Source of the DNA: JAKZVK01 sp965237575
Lineage (GTDB): Bacteria; Acidobacteriota; Terriglobia; Bryobacterales; UBA6623
Assembly (NCBI GenBank): GCA_965237575.1
Contig: CBDEGI010000004.1
Location: 2,418,001 to 2,482,000 of the forward strand
Reading direction: 5' to 3'
DNA: 64,000 bases
How positions within the stretch are numbered: the stretch's first letter is position 1; every line of letters begins with the position of its first letter. Both the position numbers and the translations under genes were made by a program. Below, one piece after another: positions 1 through 8,490 of this stretch. The notes beneath the pieces were generated by a model. It saw only the letters and a list, made by a program, of their open reading frames with translations, searched no databases and was not told the DNA's origin.

Positions 1-130
1 CGTTTTCAGCGTCCTTCCTCTGCCGGCTTCAGCCACTTCCCGGTCTCCCGGTACGATCGCGACTCGACTGATTCGGACGATCAGGGCCCGTAGCGTTCCC
101 GGCCCTCCACTACCCGGCCACGGCGCCTTC

Positions 131-1354
131 TCAAGTCAGAATACGTTTTCCCGCCAGTCGCAGGTCTCCACCGACGGCAGCCGCGGCACTTGCCATGAGT
201 CGCGGGATGTCGGCATGAACTAGGACCGAAACGTCCCCGACCGTTACACGATGCAGGCACGATACCACCGGTCCCGGGACAGCCTCACGATACGCCTGGG
301 CGATCAACTTGACACGCCCGCCCACCACAACCATCTCAACATCCTTGGCTCTCAACTCCGCAAGAACATCGCAAGGCCGGCCGCCCGTGTCTCGAACCGC
401 AACGAAGTCCGCCACGCCCGCCTCGCGCAAAGTCCCTTCCCCGTTCCGCAAACGCAGAACCTGTGCGGCGGTCGTGGTGACCTTCTCGTAGAGGGCCTCC
501 CTTGAAAGGGAGCTGCGGCGTGCGGCGGCCGCCACCTCGTCGAACAGATCGCCGTTGGCGGTGAGGCTCGAATCCGTCGCCAGCGCCGTCGGAATCCCCT
601 TTTCCCAGAAGCCGTCGTCGAGGGTCTGCCCCAGCAGGAACACGTTAGAGCTGGGACACCAAATCATCGAAGCCTGGCTCTGCTGCACCAGTGCAAGCCC
701 CGCGTCATCAAGGCCGACACCGTGCACCAGCACCGTGCGCCGGTGTAGCGCGCCCATCTGAGCGAGCCGGAAGATCTCTTCCTGGCTTTCGCTGTCCGTG
801 CCCTCCCCAAGGTGAAGAATAAACGGCCAGTCGGGCGGCGTCTGCTGGAATCGCTGCGCGACGTCGTCGTCGAACGCGAGCGAGTGCGCCCAACCGAACT
901 CCTTGACGACACGGATCGGAAAATCACTCTCAAAAACCGTCGTGTCGTAGGGGTTGTGATGACACACGGTCGTCACGCCGCCGAGCAGGTTCCGGATGCC
1001 GCCCCAGACCAACCGATCCGCCTGGGGAACCCCGAGGTGCTCCCGCACGGGCGACTCGGTGGGCCGATAGATGTCGTCGGACCAGGCGCGCGCGTTCGGA
1101 TAGGGGCCTCGTCCCAGCTTCGGAAACAGGCTGAAGTTGAGATGGTCGTGGGTGTTGACCAGACCGGGCAGCAGCAGCCGGCCGTCGCGCTCCAGTACCT
1201 CGTCGCCGGGCACGGGGGACCCGCTACCCGGCTCGCGCAGCCGGTGAATACGGCCGCCCCGGATCTCCACATCCAAGCAGGCCGCGCGGCTGGCGTCGAG
1301 CGCCACGCGGGCGCCGGTCACGTACCATGAGCCGGGCTTGCCCCCGACAGACAT
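131..1354 (-). CDS. Amidohydrolase-family hydrolase (chlorohydrolase/deaminase-like)
   Basis: A cytoplasmic metal-dependent hydrolase of the amidohydrolase superfamily, probably acting on a cyclic amide, amine or C-N bond; the substrate is not readable. The N-terminal beta-sandwich segment (WYVTGARVALDA, then LLLPGLVNTHDH) leads into the barrel. Metal ligands are visible as the HxH of NTHDH (about residues 69 and 71), HLGEG (His about 181), LVHGVG (His about 211) and ATDSS (Asp about 261). The C-terminal part returns to the sandwich (GVADFVAV). I chose the ATG at 1354 because GAGG lies just upstream; an in-frame ATG at 1384 would add ten residues. No signal peptide. It diverges from the next gene, so it appears monocistronic. 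Confidence 0.85.
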   Translation of the reverse strand: MSVGGKPGSWYVTGARVALDASRAACLDVEIRGGRIHRLREPGSGSPVPGDEVLERDGRLLLPGLVNTHDHLNFSLFPKLGRGPYPNARAWSDDIYRPTESPVREHLGVPQADRLVWGGIRNLLGGVTTVCHHNPYDTTVFESDFPIRVVKEFGWAHSLAFDDDVAQRFQQTPPDWPFILHLGEGTDSESQEEIFRLAQMGALHRRTVLVHGVGLDDAGLALVQQSQASMIWCPSSNVFLLGQTLDDGFWEKGIPTALATDSSLTANGDLFDEVAAAARRSSLSREALYEKVTTTAAQVLRLRNGEGTLREAGVADFVAVRDTGGRPCDVLAELRAKDVEMVVVGGRVKLIAQAYREAVPGPVVSCLHRVTVGDVSVLVHADIPRLMASAAAAVGGDLRLAGKRILT

Positions 1355-1604
1355 GTTCCTCGCGGAGTTATCGGCGGCAAGCATTCAGGGAAACGGCTCG
1401 TCCTCGCGTACCGTCTCAAGCACAACCCTATCACGAGGCTGCGTCGGGGTTGGCAATGAGTGGGCCGGCTACGGCTGTACAGGCGCGTCCACCGCCGGCC
1501 GATCGATCCATTGCTACTTTATGAAGCGCTGTGCTCAAATTAGTGAGAGCCCGATGACGTAATCGTTCGCCTTCTTCCCGATGCGCGGACCGAAGGGGGC
1601 CACC

Positions 1605-4136
1605 ATGATCTGTTTCATTCGAATCATCGTTATGGCAGTCTTGCTGTCGAGTCTCGTCAGCGCCCAGAACCAACTGCTGGTAACCGAGATTCAACTCCGC
1701 ACCGATCCCGCCGGCGCCCGCGTGCGTCCATACGAAAGCCTGGTCGTTCAGGTGTTGGCCTACGGCGAGGTGACCGACGCAGAGGACAAGAAAACGAAGG
1801 TGCGCCTGCGCGAAGGTGGAGCCAAGGTTGTCCTCAAGAACTCAAACGCCGGTTGGCTCTCGAAGCCGTTCCGTTACCAGGGCAAAGAGAGCGAGTCGTT
1901 CTACTCGGCGGAGGGCACCGGGTTGGGAGCACTCATCTTCGGCCGGGCCCAGGCGAGCTACGTGCTGCAGGACTCCGTCCTTTTCACGGCCTCCGACCGC
2001 CCGGGCAAGCACACGATCGAAGCGACCCTCAACGGCAAGACCGCCTCGGCAACGGTGCAGGTCGACCGCAACGCGCCGTCGCTGAAGCCGAAGGAGACAA
2101 CCAACTTCGCGGGCGAACGCCGCTTGGGCGACCGCTACCGTTCGCTGGTTGAACATTACGCCCCCTTCGTGGCACAGGAGACGTGGTTCCAACCGAAGTC
2201 CGACTACCTGGCGCGGTTTGATCTCGACGGCGACTGGCGCGGCGACAACAACTGGGACAAGGCGTTCGAGGGCAGCTCGCAGGCCTACGTCCACTACGCC
2301 GTGATGGAGACCGACACGCACTGGTTTCTCGTCTACAACTTCTTTCACCCGCGCGACTACTCCGACAAGTGCGTGGTGGGCACCTGCCATGAGAACGACA
2401 ACGAAGGGCTGATCCTCACCGTCGCCAAAGACGGGTCACCCCATGGACGCTTGCAGGTCATGGAAACGCTCGCGCACAACAACATCTACTCCTACCGCAA
2501 CGACCGCAAAGTACGGAAGAATGTTCATAACATTGACGGCGACATCGAACTGTATCAGGAGTCTCATCCGGTCATCTTCATCGAGGCCGGCGGTCACGGC
2601 GTCTTCGGCTCGAGAGACCGGCATTCGTACTTCTCGCTCAGCCGCAACGAGTTCAAGGCCGGCACCGGCGTGACGTACGCCTACAAGGGCAGGGCGGAGC
2701 GGCCTCGGCATGGCAACGATCGCAACATCGGCTACGAGCTGGTGTCAATCCACGAGCACTGGTGGCAGCGGGCACAGAGCCGCAACGCCTCCCGCGAGCG
2801 CACCTTCGACGCCTACTACTCCTACCAGCCCTACGGCGGCCGTCCGGGCGCGGGCCAAGCGCAGGTCGCAGGCTCGTTTTACGGCCGCAAGCACGGCTCC
2901 AACAAAGCCAAGCCTTTCTGGGGCTGGCACGACGGGCGGACTCGCAAGAAGAAAGTGCTGGCGACCGGGCAGTGGGGCCTCGACCCGGCCTACGGCGTTT
3001 CGCAGAACCTCCGCATGCCGCCACCTTTCTCGGTCAACTACATCTACAACCCCTATCTCGGGATCGGCGGGCCGCGGGTAACAGCGCCCGCGCCGCCGGC
3101 GGTACCCACGCCTCAGCCGCCGGTCTACACGCAGACGAGCCCCCGGCCATCCCCAACGCCTCTGCCCTCGGCGAGCCCCCCTGCGTTCCGGGCGCGGCCT
3201 AGCAGCAACTTCGATCCCGGCTCGAAGAAGGGCCGCTTCGACCTGCGTCTCCAAGTCGACGGCGAGATCGACGTCCTGCTGCAAGGGGACGGGGTTCGCT
3301 ACGCCGTCCACAATGGCCGTGCGCCACGAGACATGGGCTCGGAATACAGCCAGCCCGTCCCGAGAGCTGCGTTTCGGAAGTTCCTGTTCGATAGGAAGGA
3401 CGGCCGCGGCACGGTCCGCCTGCTCGAAGAGCCTACCGCGGCCAACCAATACACGGCGAAGCTGAAGATCTCCGATCCCAAAGGCGGCGGCGACCGCTAC
3501 CACGTCCGCGTCGAATGGGAACGGGACGGGCCAGTTTTGCAAGTGGCTCCACCACCTCCGCGGTCGCGCGCCGGCGCGTCCCGGACCGGTACGTCAAGCA
3601 CCGGCCCGTCAAATACCGGCACGTCGAACACCGGCACGTCGCAGGCCGGCATCTTTGCGCGGCATCCGCGCTCGGCCCAGCCGGGGTCGGCGCCTCCCGC
3701 GGCCCTTCCGGTGACCTCTCCGGCGCCCTCTCCAGAGGCGCCTCCGGTGGCCTCTCCCTTCCCCAGGCAGGACCAAGTCGCCGGCATCGAGTTGTTCTCC
3801 GACGAGAATGACCCACGCAAGTATGACCGCGATGACGAGGGCGATTTCGAGTTCAAGGGCCGCGTCGACGGCACGGTGATCTTGCGTCTGCGCGGCAACC
3901 GCGTGTTTGCGGAAACGCTCAGCGGCCGGCCGCTGAAGCTCGACTGGTTCGAGTTCTCGCAGCCCCTGCCCGCCGACACGTTGAAGAAGATCGAGCTTGA
4001 CAAGAAAGACGGCCGGGGAGAGATGGTTCTTGTGGAGAGGCCCTGGACGCAGAACCAGTTCATGGCGGTCGTTCAGATTTCCGACCCCAAGGGCGGCGAC
4101 GCCAAATACCGTTTCAAGCTCAAGTGGAAGCAGTGA
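1605..4136 (+). CDS. Large exported protein with Vps62-like region and duplicated C-terminal domain
   Basis: An exported protein of unknown function, about 843 residues. The ATG at 1605 has AGGGGG six bases upstream and gives a clean signal peptide (hydrophobic core ending LVSAQ); the ATG at 1581 lacks this. Residues about 170-480 contain HYAPFV, FDLDGDWRGDNNWD and YSYQPYGG, which resemble the Vps62/DUF946-like proteins (recognition by pattern, moderate). A Pro/Ser-rich linker follows. Two homologous ~100-residue domains close the protein: both contain FSQP or YSQPVP, a DKKDGRG or DRKDGRG motif, NQ(Y/F), and ISDPKGG. Between them lies a short TGTS/NTG repeat. Possible role: surface binding or scaffold. 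Confidence 0.8.
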   Translation: MICFIRIIVMAVLLSSLVSAQNQLLVTEIQLRTDPAGARVRPYESLVVQVLAYGEVTDAEDKKTKVRLREGGAKVVLKNSNAGWLSKPFRYQGKESESFYSAEGTGLGALIFGRAQASYVLQDSVLFTASDRPGKHTIEATLNGKTASATVQVDRNAPSLKPKETTNFAGERRLGDRYRSLVEHYAPFVAQETWFQPKSDYLARFDLDGDWRGDNNWDKAFEGSSQAYVHYAVMETDTHWFLVYNFFHPRDYSDKCVVGTCHENDNEGLILTVAKDGSPHGRLQVMETLAHNNIYSYRNDRKVRKNVHNIDGDIELYQESHPVIFIEAGGHGVFGSRDRHSYFSLSRNEFKAGTGVTYAYKGRAERPRHGNDRNIGYELVSIHEHWWQRAQSRNASRERTFDAYYSYQPYGGRPGAGQAQVAGSFYGRKHGSNKAKPFWGWHDGRTRKKKVLATGQWGLDPAYGVSQNLRMPPPFSVNYIYNPYLGIGGPRVTAPAPPAVPTPQPPVYTQTSPRPSPTPLPSASPPAFRARPSSNFDPGSKKGRFDLRLQVDGEIDVLLQGDGVRYAVHNGRAPRDMGSEYSQPVPRAAFRKFLFDRKDGRGTVRLLEEPTAANQYTAKLKISDPKGGGDRYHVRVEWERDGPVLQVAPPPPRSRAGASRTGTSSTGPSNTGTSNTGTSQAGIFARHPRSAQPGSAPPAALPVTSPAPSPEAPPVASPFPRQDQVAGIELFSDENDPRKYDRDDEGDFEFKGRVDGTVILRLRGNRVFAETLSGRPLKLDWFEFSQPLPADTLKKIELDKKDGRGEMVLVERPWTQNQFMAVVQISDPKGGDAKYRFKLKWKQ

Positions 4137-4238
4137 GCCGTGATCACCCGAGCCGATTTTTCAAAGCCGAACCGCGATAGGCGCGGAGCGGCAAGATGAA
4201 ACTCGACCTGACCGGCATGCCACTAGCTTGTTCGACCC

Positions 4239-4397
4239 CTACACGCCGAAGATCGTATTCGCGATCGCCTTTCCGAGCCATAGCAGCGGGTCGACCAATC
4301 GCTGAAACCACTGACTGAAATGGCCGCCGCTGGTATAGGTGTAGTAGGCAACACCGCACAGGGCACACGGTAGGACGATCGTCCAGTATTTGCTCAT
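4239..4397 (-). CDS. Small membrane protein (52 aa)
   Basis: A possible 52-residue protein beginning MSKYWTIVLP, with one hydrophobic segment at about residues 5-18 and a second amphipathic stretch (LVDPLLWLGKAIANTIF) at the end. It could be read from an in-frame ATG at 4502, but the N-terminal extension is basic and low in hydrophobicity. No strong ribosome binding site is visible. It lies between two unrelated genes, and I do not recognise the family. Treat it as a plausible but unproven gene. Confidence 0.4.
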   Translation of the reverse strand: MSKYWTIVLPCALCGVAYYTYTSGGHFSQWFQRLVDPLLWLGKAIANTIFGV

Positions 4398-4565
4398 CGT
4401 GGAGTCGCCGGGGTGGTAACGCCCTCCAGTATAAACCGTCGTCTTTTCTATTTTGTTTCGTCTAGATACTGATTTGTTTGGATTTTTCGGGGGAGTTGGC
4501 AAAAGGGGAACACCTTAGCCCACGAACCGACACGCCGATCCCACGAACTCCTCACACCCCGCTCC

Positions 4566-5822
4566 TCACACGACCTCGATATCCCAGCCAAACCCCGGCT
4601 CATCCGACGGCTTGGTATAGATCCCCTCGGGACCACGCGTCAAGTTGTTGTCCTGCTCATAGCGCTCGTAGACCACATCCGGCCCGCCCGGCGCCGGCAT
4701 AAACATCTCGGCCCACGGACTGTTCGGCGTCGCCATGATGAAGTGCACCGCATCGCGCTGCCCGCCGCCGTGCGGGATCACCGGGATGTCGTAGGCCGCC
4801 GCCAGCGCCCCGATCCGCCGCATCTCCGTCAACCCGCCGCACCAGTGGATGTCCGGCTGCCAAATCTCCGCCCCGCGGTGCTTCAACAGTTCCCGGAAGC
4901 CGTAGCGCGTATAGACATGCTCGCCGGTGACGATGCGCGTCGACTTGATCTGCTCCCGTAGCCGCCCGAAGCCCGCGTAGTCACCCGGTGGCAGGCACTC
5001 CTCCATCCAGTAGACGCGATAGGGCTCGAACGCCTCGCACAGCTCGAGCGTGTAGCGCTCGGTCAACGCCATCCAGCAATCCATCATCACCTCGCCGTCG
5101 CGCCCCACCGCCGCGCGCGCCCGCTTGACCAACTCGACGTTCTTGCGAATGCCTTCGCGGCCGTCCACCGGACCGTAGGGCAGCGCCAACTTGAGCTTGG
5201 TGTAGCCGAACTCGACGTGCTGCTCGATGTCATTGCCGGTGCAATAGCTCGGGATGCGCGGCTTGGTCTCACCGCCCAGCAGCCGGTAGACGGGCAGGCC
5301 CCAGGCTTTGCCGGCGATATCCCACAGCGCCAGGTCGACGCCGCTGATGGCGTTGACGACGACCCCCTTGCGGCCATAGAACATGGTGGCGCGCCACAGC
5401 AGGTCCCACAGCTTTTCGATGTCGAGCGCGTTCTCGCCCAGCAGGAGCTTGGTGAGGTGGCCCTCGATGATCGGCCCGCCGCCGGGACCGCCGCGGCCGT
5501 AGCCCTTGATGCCTTTATCGGTCGTGATCTCGACCGTGAAGCTCGACACACCGCCGGCGTCGGGCATGAAGAGGCTCCGCATCGGCTTGTACTTGGGGTA
5601 GATCGAGACCGGGTTGGCGACCTCGACGCGGCCGGTCGACCACGAACCGGGCGTCGGCGCGTAGCTCGGCACGGGACGCTTGGGGCGCGTCTTAACGATC
5701 CGCACGCCGGTGATCTTGAGCGACGTGTCGGGAGTCGGAGGCGCGGCCCACGAAGTACGAGGAGCCATCAAGCCGGCCGCCGCCGCGAGTCCGAGGGTTT
5801 GCAACAAGTGTCTGCGTTCCAT
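4566..5822 (-). CDS. Tat-exported enolase-superfamily dehydratase, L-rhamnonate dehydratase-like
   Basis: Acid-sugar dehydratase of the mandelate racemase/enolase superfamily. Residues 1-26 are a Tat-type leader (MERRHLLQTLGLAAAAGL, cleavage near WAAPP). The catalytic barrel carries the Lys motif KLKLA, metal ligands in MMDCWMA, WMEECLPP and TGEHVYTRYGF, then QPDIHWCGGLTEM and a PHGGGQ histidine. The combination DCWM, EECLPP and WCGGLT is what I know from L-rhamnonate dehydratases (RhmD), which turn rhamnonate into 2-keto-3-deoxyrhamnonate. Export of such an enzyme is unusual. Length (418 aa) matches RhmD plus leader. No other rhamnose genes are adjacent, so substrate assignment remains an inference. 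Confidence 0.8.
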   Translation of the reverse strand: MERRHLLQTLGLAAAAGLMAPRTSWAAPPTPDTSLKITGVRIVKTRPKRPVPSYAPTPGSWSTGRVEVANPVSIYPKYKPMRSLFMPDAGGVSSFTVEITTDKGIKGYGRGGPGGGPIIEGHLTKLLLGENALDIEKLWDLLWRATMFYGRKGVVVNAISGVDLALWDIAGKAWGLPVYRLLGGETKPRIPSYCTGNDIEQHVEFGYTKLKLALPYGPVDGREGIRKNVELVKRARAAVGRDGEVMMDCWMALTERYTLELCEAFEPYRVYWMEECLPPGDYAGFGRLREQIKSTRIVTGEHVYTRYGFRELLKHRGAEIWQPDIHWCGGLTEMRRIGALAAAYDIPVIPHGGGQRDAVHFIMATPNSPWAEMFMPAPGGPDVVYERYEQDNNLTRGPEGIYTKPSDEPGFGWDIEVV

Positions 5823-5869
5823 GCGCTGGTTTGTATCGCGTACGGGGCGGCGAAGTCAAGCGGCTGTGA

Positions 5870-5932
5870 ATTGTGATTCGTGACCTGTGAATCGTGATCC
5901 GTGTTTCGTGTTTCGTGATTCGTGACCCATGA
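5870..5932. repeat. Degenerate TTCGTGA/TCACGAA tract
   Basis: A run of near-repeats of the word ATTCGTGA (for example GTGATTCGTGACC, GTGTTTCGTGTTTCGTG). Similar tracts in either orientation occur at about 7467-7494 and inside the ORF of repeat copy B at 49162-49190, so this is a dispersed low-complexity motif, here close to repeat copy A. Confidence 0.6.
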
Positions 5933-6200
5933 TGCGGCGGCACGATGTCCCATGGCTAACGCCAGAGGCCAGTGGCGCGCGTCCCCAGACGTGCCGTGTC
6001 GGTACTCATACCGACACACGTCGACCGGGAGGCGACGCTCCGGGCCAGAGGCCCGCGCCACACCGCGGACCAAGCATCGACAGGAGTGTCGATGCGGCAG
6101 ACGTGGGCGTCCGCGCCACAACCCCGATAAGGCGCACTGCGGGTGTAGGGTCTCATGTTGTCGTTGACCTCGACGTTGTTTTTGCGCTGTTGGGCGGCGA

Positions 6201-7073
6201 TTACCTCCCCAGTACCTCCGTTGCCAGGCGGCTCGGAACGGGCGCGACGGGGGTGCGGTTCGTTCCGTAATTCGTCCTGAGGGCTTCGGCGGTGCTCAAA
6301 CCCTTTGTTTTCACGGGGCCTTGGGTTCGTCTGTGGGCTCGGCCCATCCTTGGTGACCCGTGGTTTGGTTTTCGTGATTCGTCGCCGAGCGTCGCTTGGG
6401 GGCTGGGCACGAACTCGGCGCGGAAGCCGATCGGGTTGGAGGTCTGCGCCGCCGCCGCCGGTGGCTCGTAGCGCGGCGGTTGGGGCTCCATCGGGTCGGG
6501 GGTGTTGTAGGGGTCCGGGTCGGTGACGGTCCGGCGGTGGATCGCCCCGTTGGCGGCGCGATTCTCTTTGCACTCGTATTCGTCTTTGCGCAGTTGCCGG
6601 ATCATCCGCAGAGCGCGCGTGATGTCGCGGCTCGTCATGGTGCGGTAGCGAGCCAGGTTGTGGAGGGCCTGGGTGTGGTCCTGCATGCTCTTGCCCAGCA
6701 GTTGGTTCTCGCCGTTGCGGCCCGGGACGACGGTGTCGGGGTAGCGTTCGCGGGTGGCGCGGTCGGTGCCGTGGTACTGGTAGGTGGTGAGACCGGCCTC
6801 GATGCGGGTGATGCGGCGCAATCGCCAACGAGAGTCGGCGATCTGGAGGACGAGCTCGAATTCGATGGCGTTCTTGGGGAAGAGGTTTTCTTCGAGGATT
6901 TGGAGTTGGCGGTCGTATTCGGCGGGGTCCTCGTCGGCCATGACGGCGTCGCGGGCGAGGAGGCCGTGCTTGAGTGCGTTCTGTGAAGAGCGGGCTTTGC
7001 CTTCGGGGGTGCGGGGGCCGGTTGATTTCTTGGCGTTTTGGCGGTTCGCCTTGCGTTGTTTGTCCGTCGTCAT
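6201..7073 (-). CDS. Repeat-borne hypothetical protein with STGPRTPEGKARSS motif, copy A
   Basis: A 290-residue soluble, basic protein with no signal or membrane segment. The N-terminus has the motif NAKKSTGPRTPEGKARSS followed by NALKHGLLARDAV, which I recall from many uncharacterised, often multicopy proteins of Acidobacteria and Planctomycetes. The middle (about 60-150) is a helical region rich in Arg and Glu (ADSRWRLRRITRIEAGL); the C-terminal third is Pro/Arg-rich and appears to be read-through of repeat DNA. The ATG at 7073 is preceded by AGGAGGAC. A close paralogue lies at 48469-49362. Function unknown; association with the dispersed repeat suggests a mobility or selfish role (inference). 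Confidence 0.75.
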   Translation of the reverse strand: MTTDKQRKANRQNAKKSTGPRTPEGKARSSQNALKHGLLARDAVMADEDPAEYDRQLQILEENLFPKNAIEFELVLQIADSRWRLRRITRIEAGLTTYQYHGTDRATRERYPDTVVPGRNGENQLLGKSMQDHTQALHNLARYRTMTSRDITRALRMIRQLRKDEYECKENRAANGAIHRRTVTDPDPYNTPDPMEPQPPRYEPPAAAAQTSNPIGFRAEFVPSPQATLGDESRKPNHGSPRMGRAHRRTQGPVKTKGLSTAEALRTNYGTNRTPVAPVPSRLATEVLGR

Positions 7074-7097
7074 AATGTTGTCCTCCTGAAAGTGAAA

Positions 7098-7123
7098 AGC
7101 CGCGCGGTTTGGTCCGCGCGGCT
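7098..7123 (-). promoter_or_regulatory. Leader hairpin before repeat ORF, copy A
   Basis: On the minus strand AGCCGCGCGG, loop ACCAAA, CCGCGCGGCT, then TTT: a 10-bp perfect stem 25 bases upstream of the start codon and its ribosome binding site. It resembles an intrinsic terminator placed in the 5' leader. The equivalent in copy B (48424-48448) keeps the stem, and the closing pair is A-T here and G-C there. Confidence 0.65.
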
Positions 7124-7248
7124 CGGGACGCCAGCCATTGGGCCGGCGTTCTTCGCTCTCAGGATACGGTGGGGTGGTGGGCGTGGAAGGTGGCTGCGCA
7201 GGCTAAGTGTTGTGGAATCAAGGAGATCAAAACCTGAAAGTTCTGTGA

Positions 7249-7597
7249 CCGAAATCGGTGGTTGGGGGAACGCCGCGGATCTGAGAACCGAGATCCGCGC
7301 TACGGGCTCGTACCGAAAAGGGCTCCGTCCCCTTTTGGGCCCCCTTTTGGGCCCTTTTGGGCCCGTTTCGATTTCAGAGGGTGCTCTCTGGCCACTGCTT
7401 CGGGCTCAGTCGCATGCAGATGAGGGACCTGGGAACCAGCCCCGGCAGGGGCGTTTGAGCCGTGCTCACGAATCACGACTCACGTTTCACGATCCAGCCA
7501 AGCCGCGCAGCGGCGCATTAATCCTAGCACGGCGTGCCAAACCCGGGAACCTAACCAACCCCACAAAGATGAACCCGTCGAAACTAGAATGGACTGC
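7249..7597. repeat. Gene-free stretch with CCCCTTTTGGGC repeats
   Basis: No gene is supported. At 7316-7365 the sequence AAAAGGGCTCCGTCCCC runs into three partly overlapping copies of CCCTTTTGGGCC. A close relative (AAAGGGCTCCGTCCCCTTT followed by AGGGCCCCC) lies at 43598-43636, so this is a dispersed motif. A TCACGA-type tract sits at 7467-7494. Confidence 0.55.
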
Positions 7598-8197
7598 TCA
7601 GCGTCTCGACCGTCTCACCACGTTTCCCCTCATAAGGCCCGATTCCTGGCTGGTGAACAACAGACTCGCGGCGGCCATCTTGCGAAGATCCCCTCGGTCC
7701 CAGTGGGCTTGCATGACTCCGGCGAGAGAGTGTGAGGTGCTGTTCAGGAGGAGGTGGCCGATCTCGTGCGCCACGGCGTGGCCGAGAATTTCGCCTCGGG
7801 TCGCCGCTCCTTCCCGGCTGAGCTGCTCCACTCGGCTCATGATCACGGTGGCCAGGAATCCTCCTTTGTCCGCCACCGCGGCGAAACCCAATCCCGTGAA
7901 TCCGAAGCGCTTCCTTGTGGCCGATCCCCCTTCGACGATTCTCAGAACGATAGTCGTGGGCGTCCGAGGGTGCTCACAATCCGGATGTTTTGTTAGTTCC
8001 GCACCAGAGACTCGACAGTTCAACCACGCGGACCGGATTCTAGCTTTGCTGAGGATCCGGGTGGCCTGCGTTTCCATCTCTGCCAGTTGCGCTGCTGGAA
8101 CCCCAGAGTAGTCATAGACGCGCACCTCGATAGCCGTCAGAGGCTCCCTAGCCGGGAGGCTCTCGCCAAAGCCTGGGGAGCGGGAGGCTCTCGCCAA
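7598..8197 (-). CDS. Putative zinc metalloprotease (HExGH)
   Basis: A probable secreted-type zinc metallopeptidase. The catalytic motif AVAHEIGHLLL is followed by HSLAGVMQAHWD, the arrangement of a metzincin-like HExxHxxxxxxxH family common in acidobacteria. The first ~30 residues carry no signal peptide, unlike what I expect for this family. A frameshifting 28-bp tandem duplication (8154-8209) lies exactly at the 5' end, and another frame upstream starting at 8325 is open to 8137, so the original N-terminus may have been displaced. The protein body starts at LTAIEVRVYDYSGVP. Gene stands alone. Confidence 0.7.
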   Translation of the reverse strand: MARASRSPGFGESLPAREPLTAIEVRVYDYSGVPAAQLAEMETQATRILSKARIRSAWLNCRVSGAELTKHPDCEHPRTPTTIVLRIVEGGSATRKRFGFTGLGFAAVADKGGFLATVIMSRVEQLSREGAATRGEILGHAVAHEIGHLLLNSTSHSLAGVMQAHWDRGDLRKMAAASLLFTSQESGLMRGNVVRRSRR

Positions 8198-8209
8198 AGC
8201 CTGGGGAGC
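8154..8209. repeat. 28-bp perfect tandem duplication
   Basis: Unit GGGAGGCTCTCGCCAAAGCC followed by TGGGGAGC occurs twice head to tail (8154-8181 and 8182-8209). Twenty-eight is not a multiple of three, so the duplication shifts the reading frame at the start of the metalloprotease gene. Confidence 0.9.
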
Positions 8210-8490
8210 AGTGAATCAAAAGAACACCTAAGGTCAGGGAATTTCGGAATGATCTTTTCACGGCGTTTGCCTCCGTTCGCGGTAGGTTCACGCCGAGCTT
8301 CCGTCAGGGGAGGTGGGATCTCCATGGACGGGAGCTACCTTTTTGGGGAAATCGAAGTGCCGCGGAGATCCCCAGATGATCCCCAGATAAGTTGCTGATA
8401 TCAGGTAACTTGCTTGAGAAGTCCCCTGATCGGGATACCCTCTCGCACCGATTGGTGCTAATCTTTGGAGCGTGATGGGAGGACTTCCGT

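Larger units (their letters stand above)
6065..7248 (-). repeat. Dispersed 1.2-kb repeat, copy A
   Basis: Almost the whole segment, read on the minus strand, matches 48298-49498 on the plus strand. The similarity starts in the untranslated leader (TCACAGAACTTTCAG, at 7248 downward), runs through a GC hairpin, the ORF at 6201-7073 and about 135 bases beyond its stop, and ends at the CTTGGTCCGC word. By eye the two copies are about 90% identical, with noncoding parts conserved as well as coding ones, which marks a mobile or recently duplicated unit rather than ordinary paralogues. Small hairpins lie at its far end (CATCGACA/TGTCGATG at 6075-6094; GTGTCGGTA/TACCGACAC at 5996-6017 just outside the shared part). 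Confidence 0.8.
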
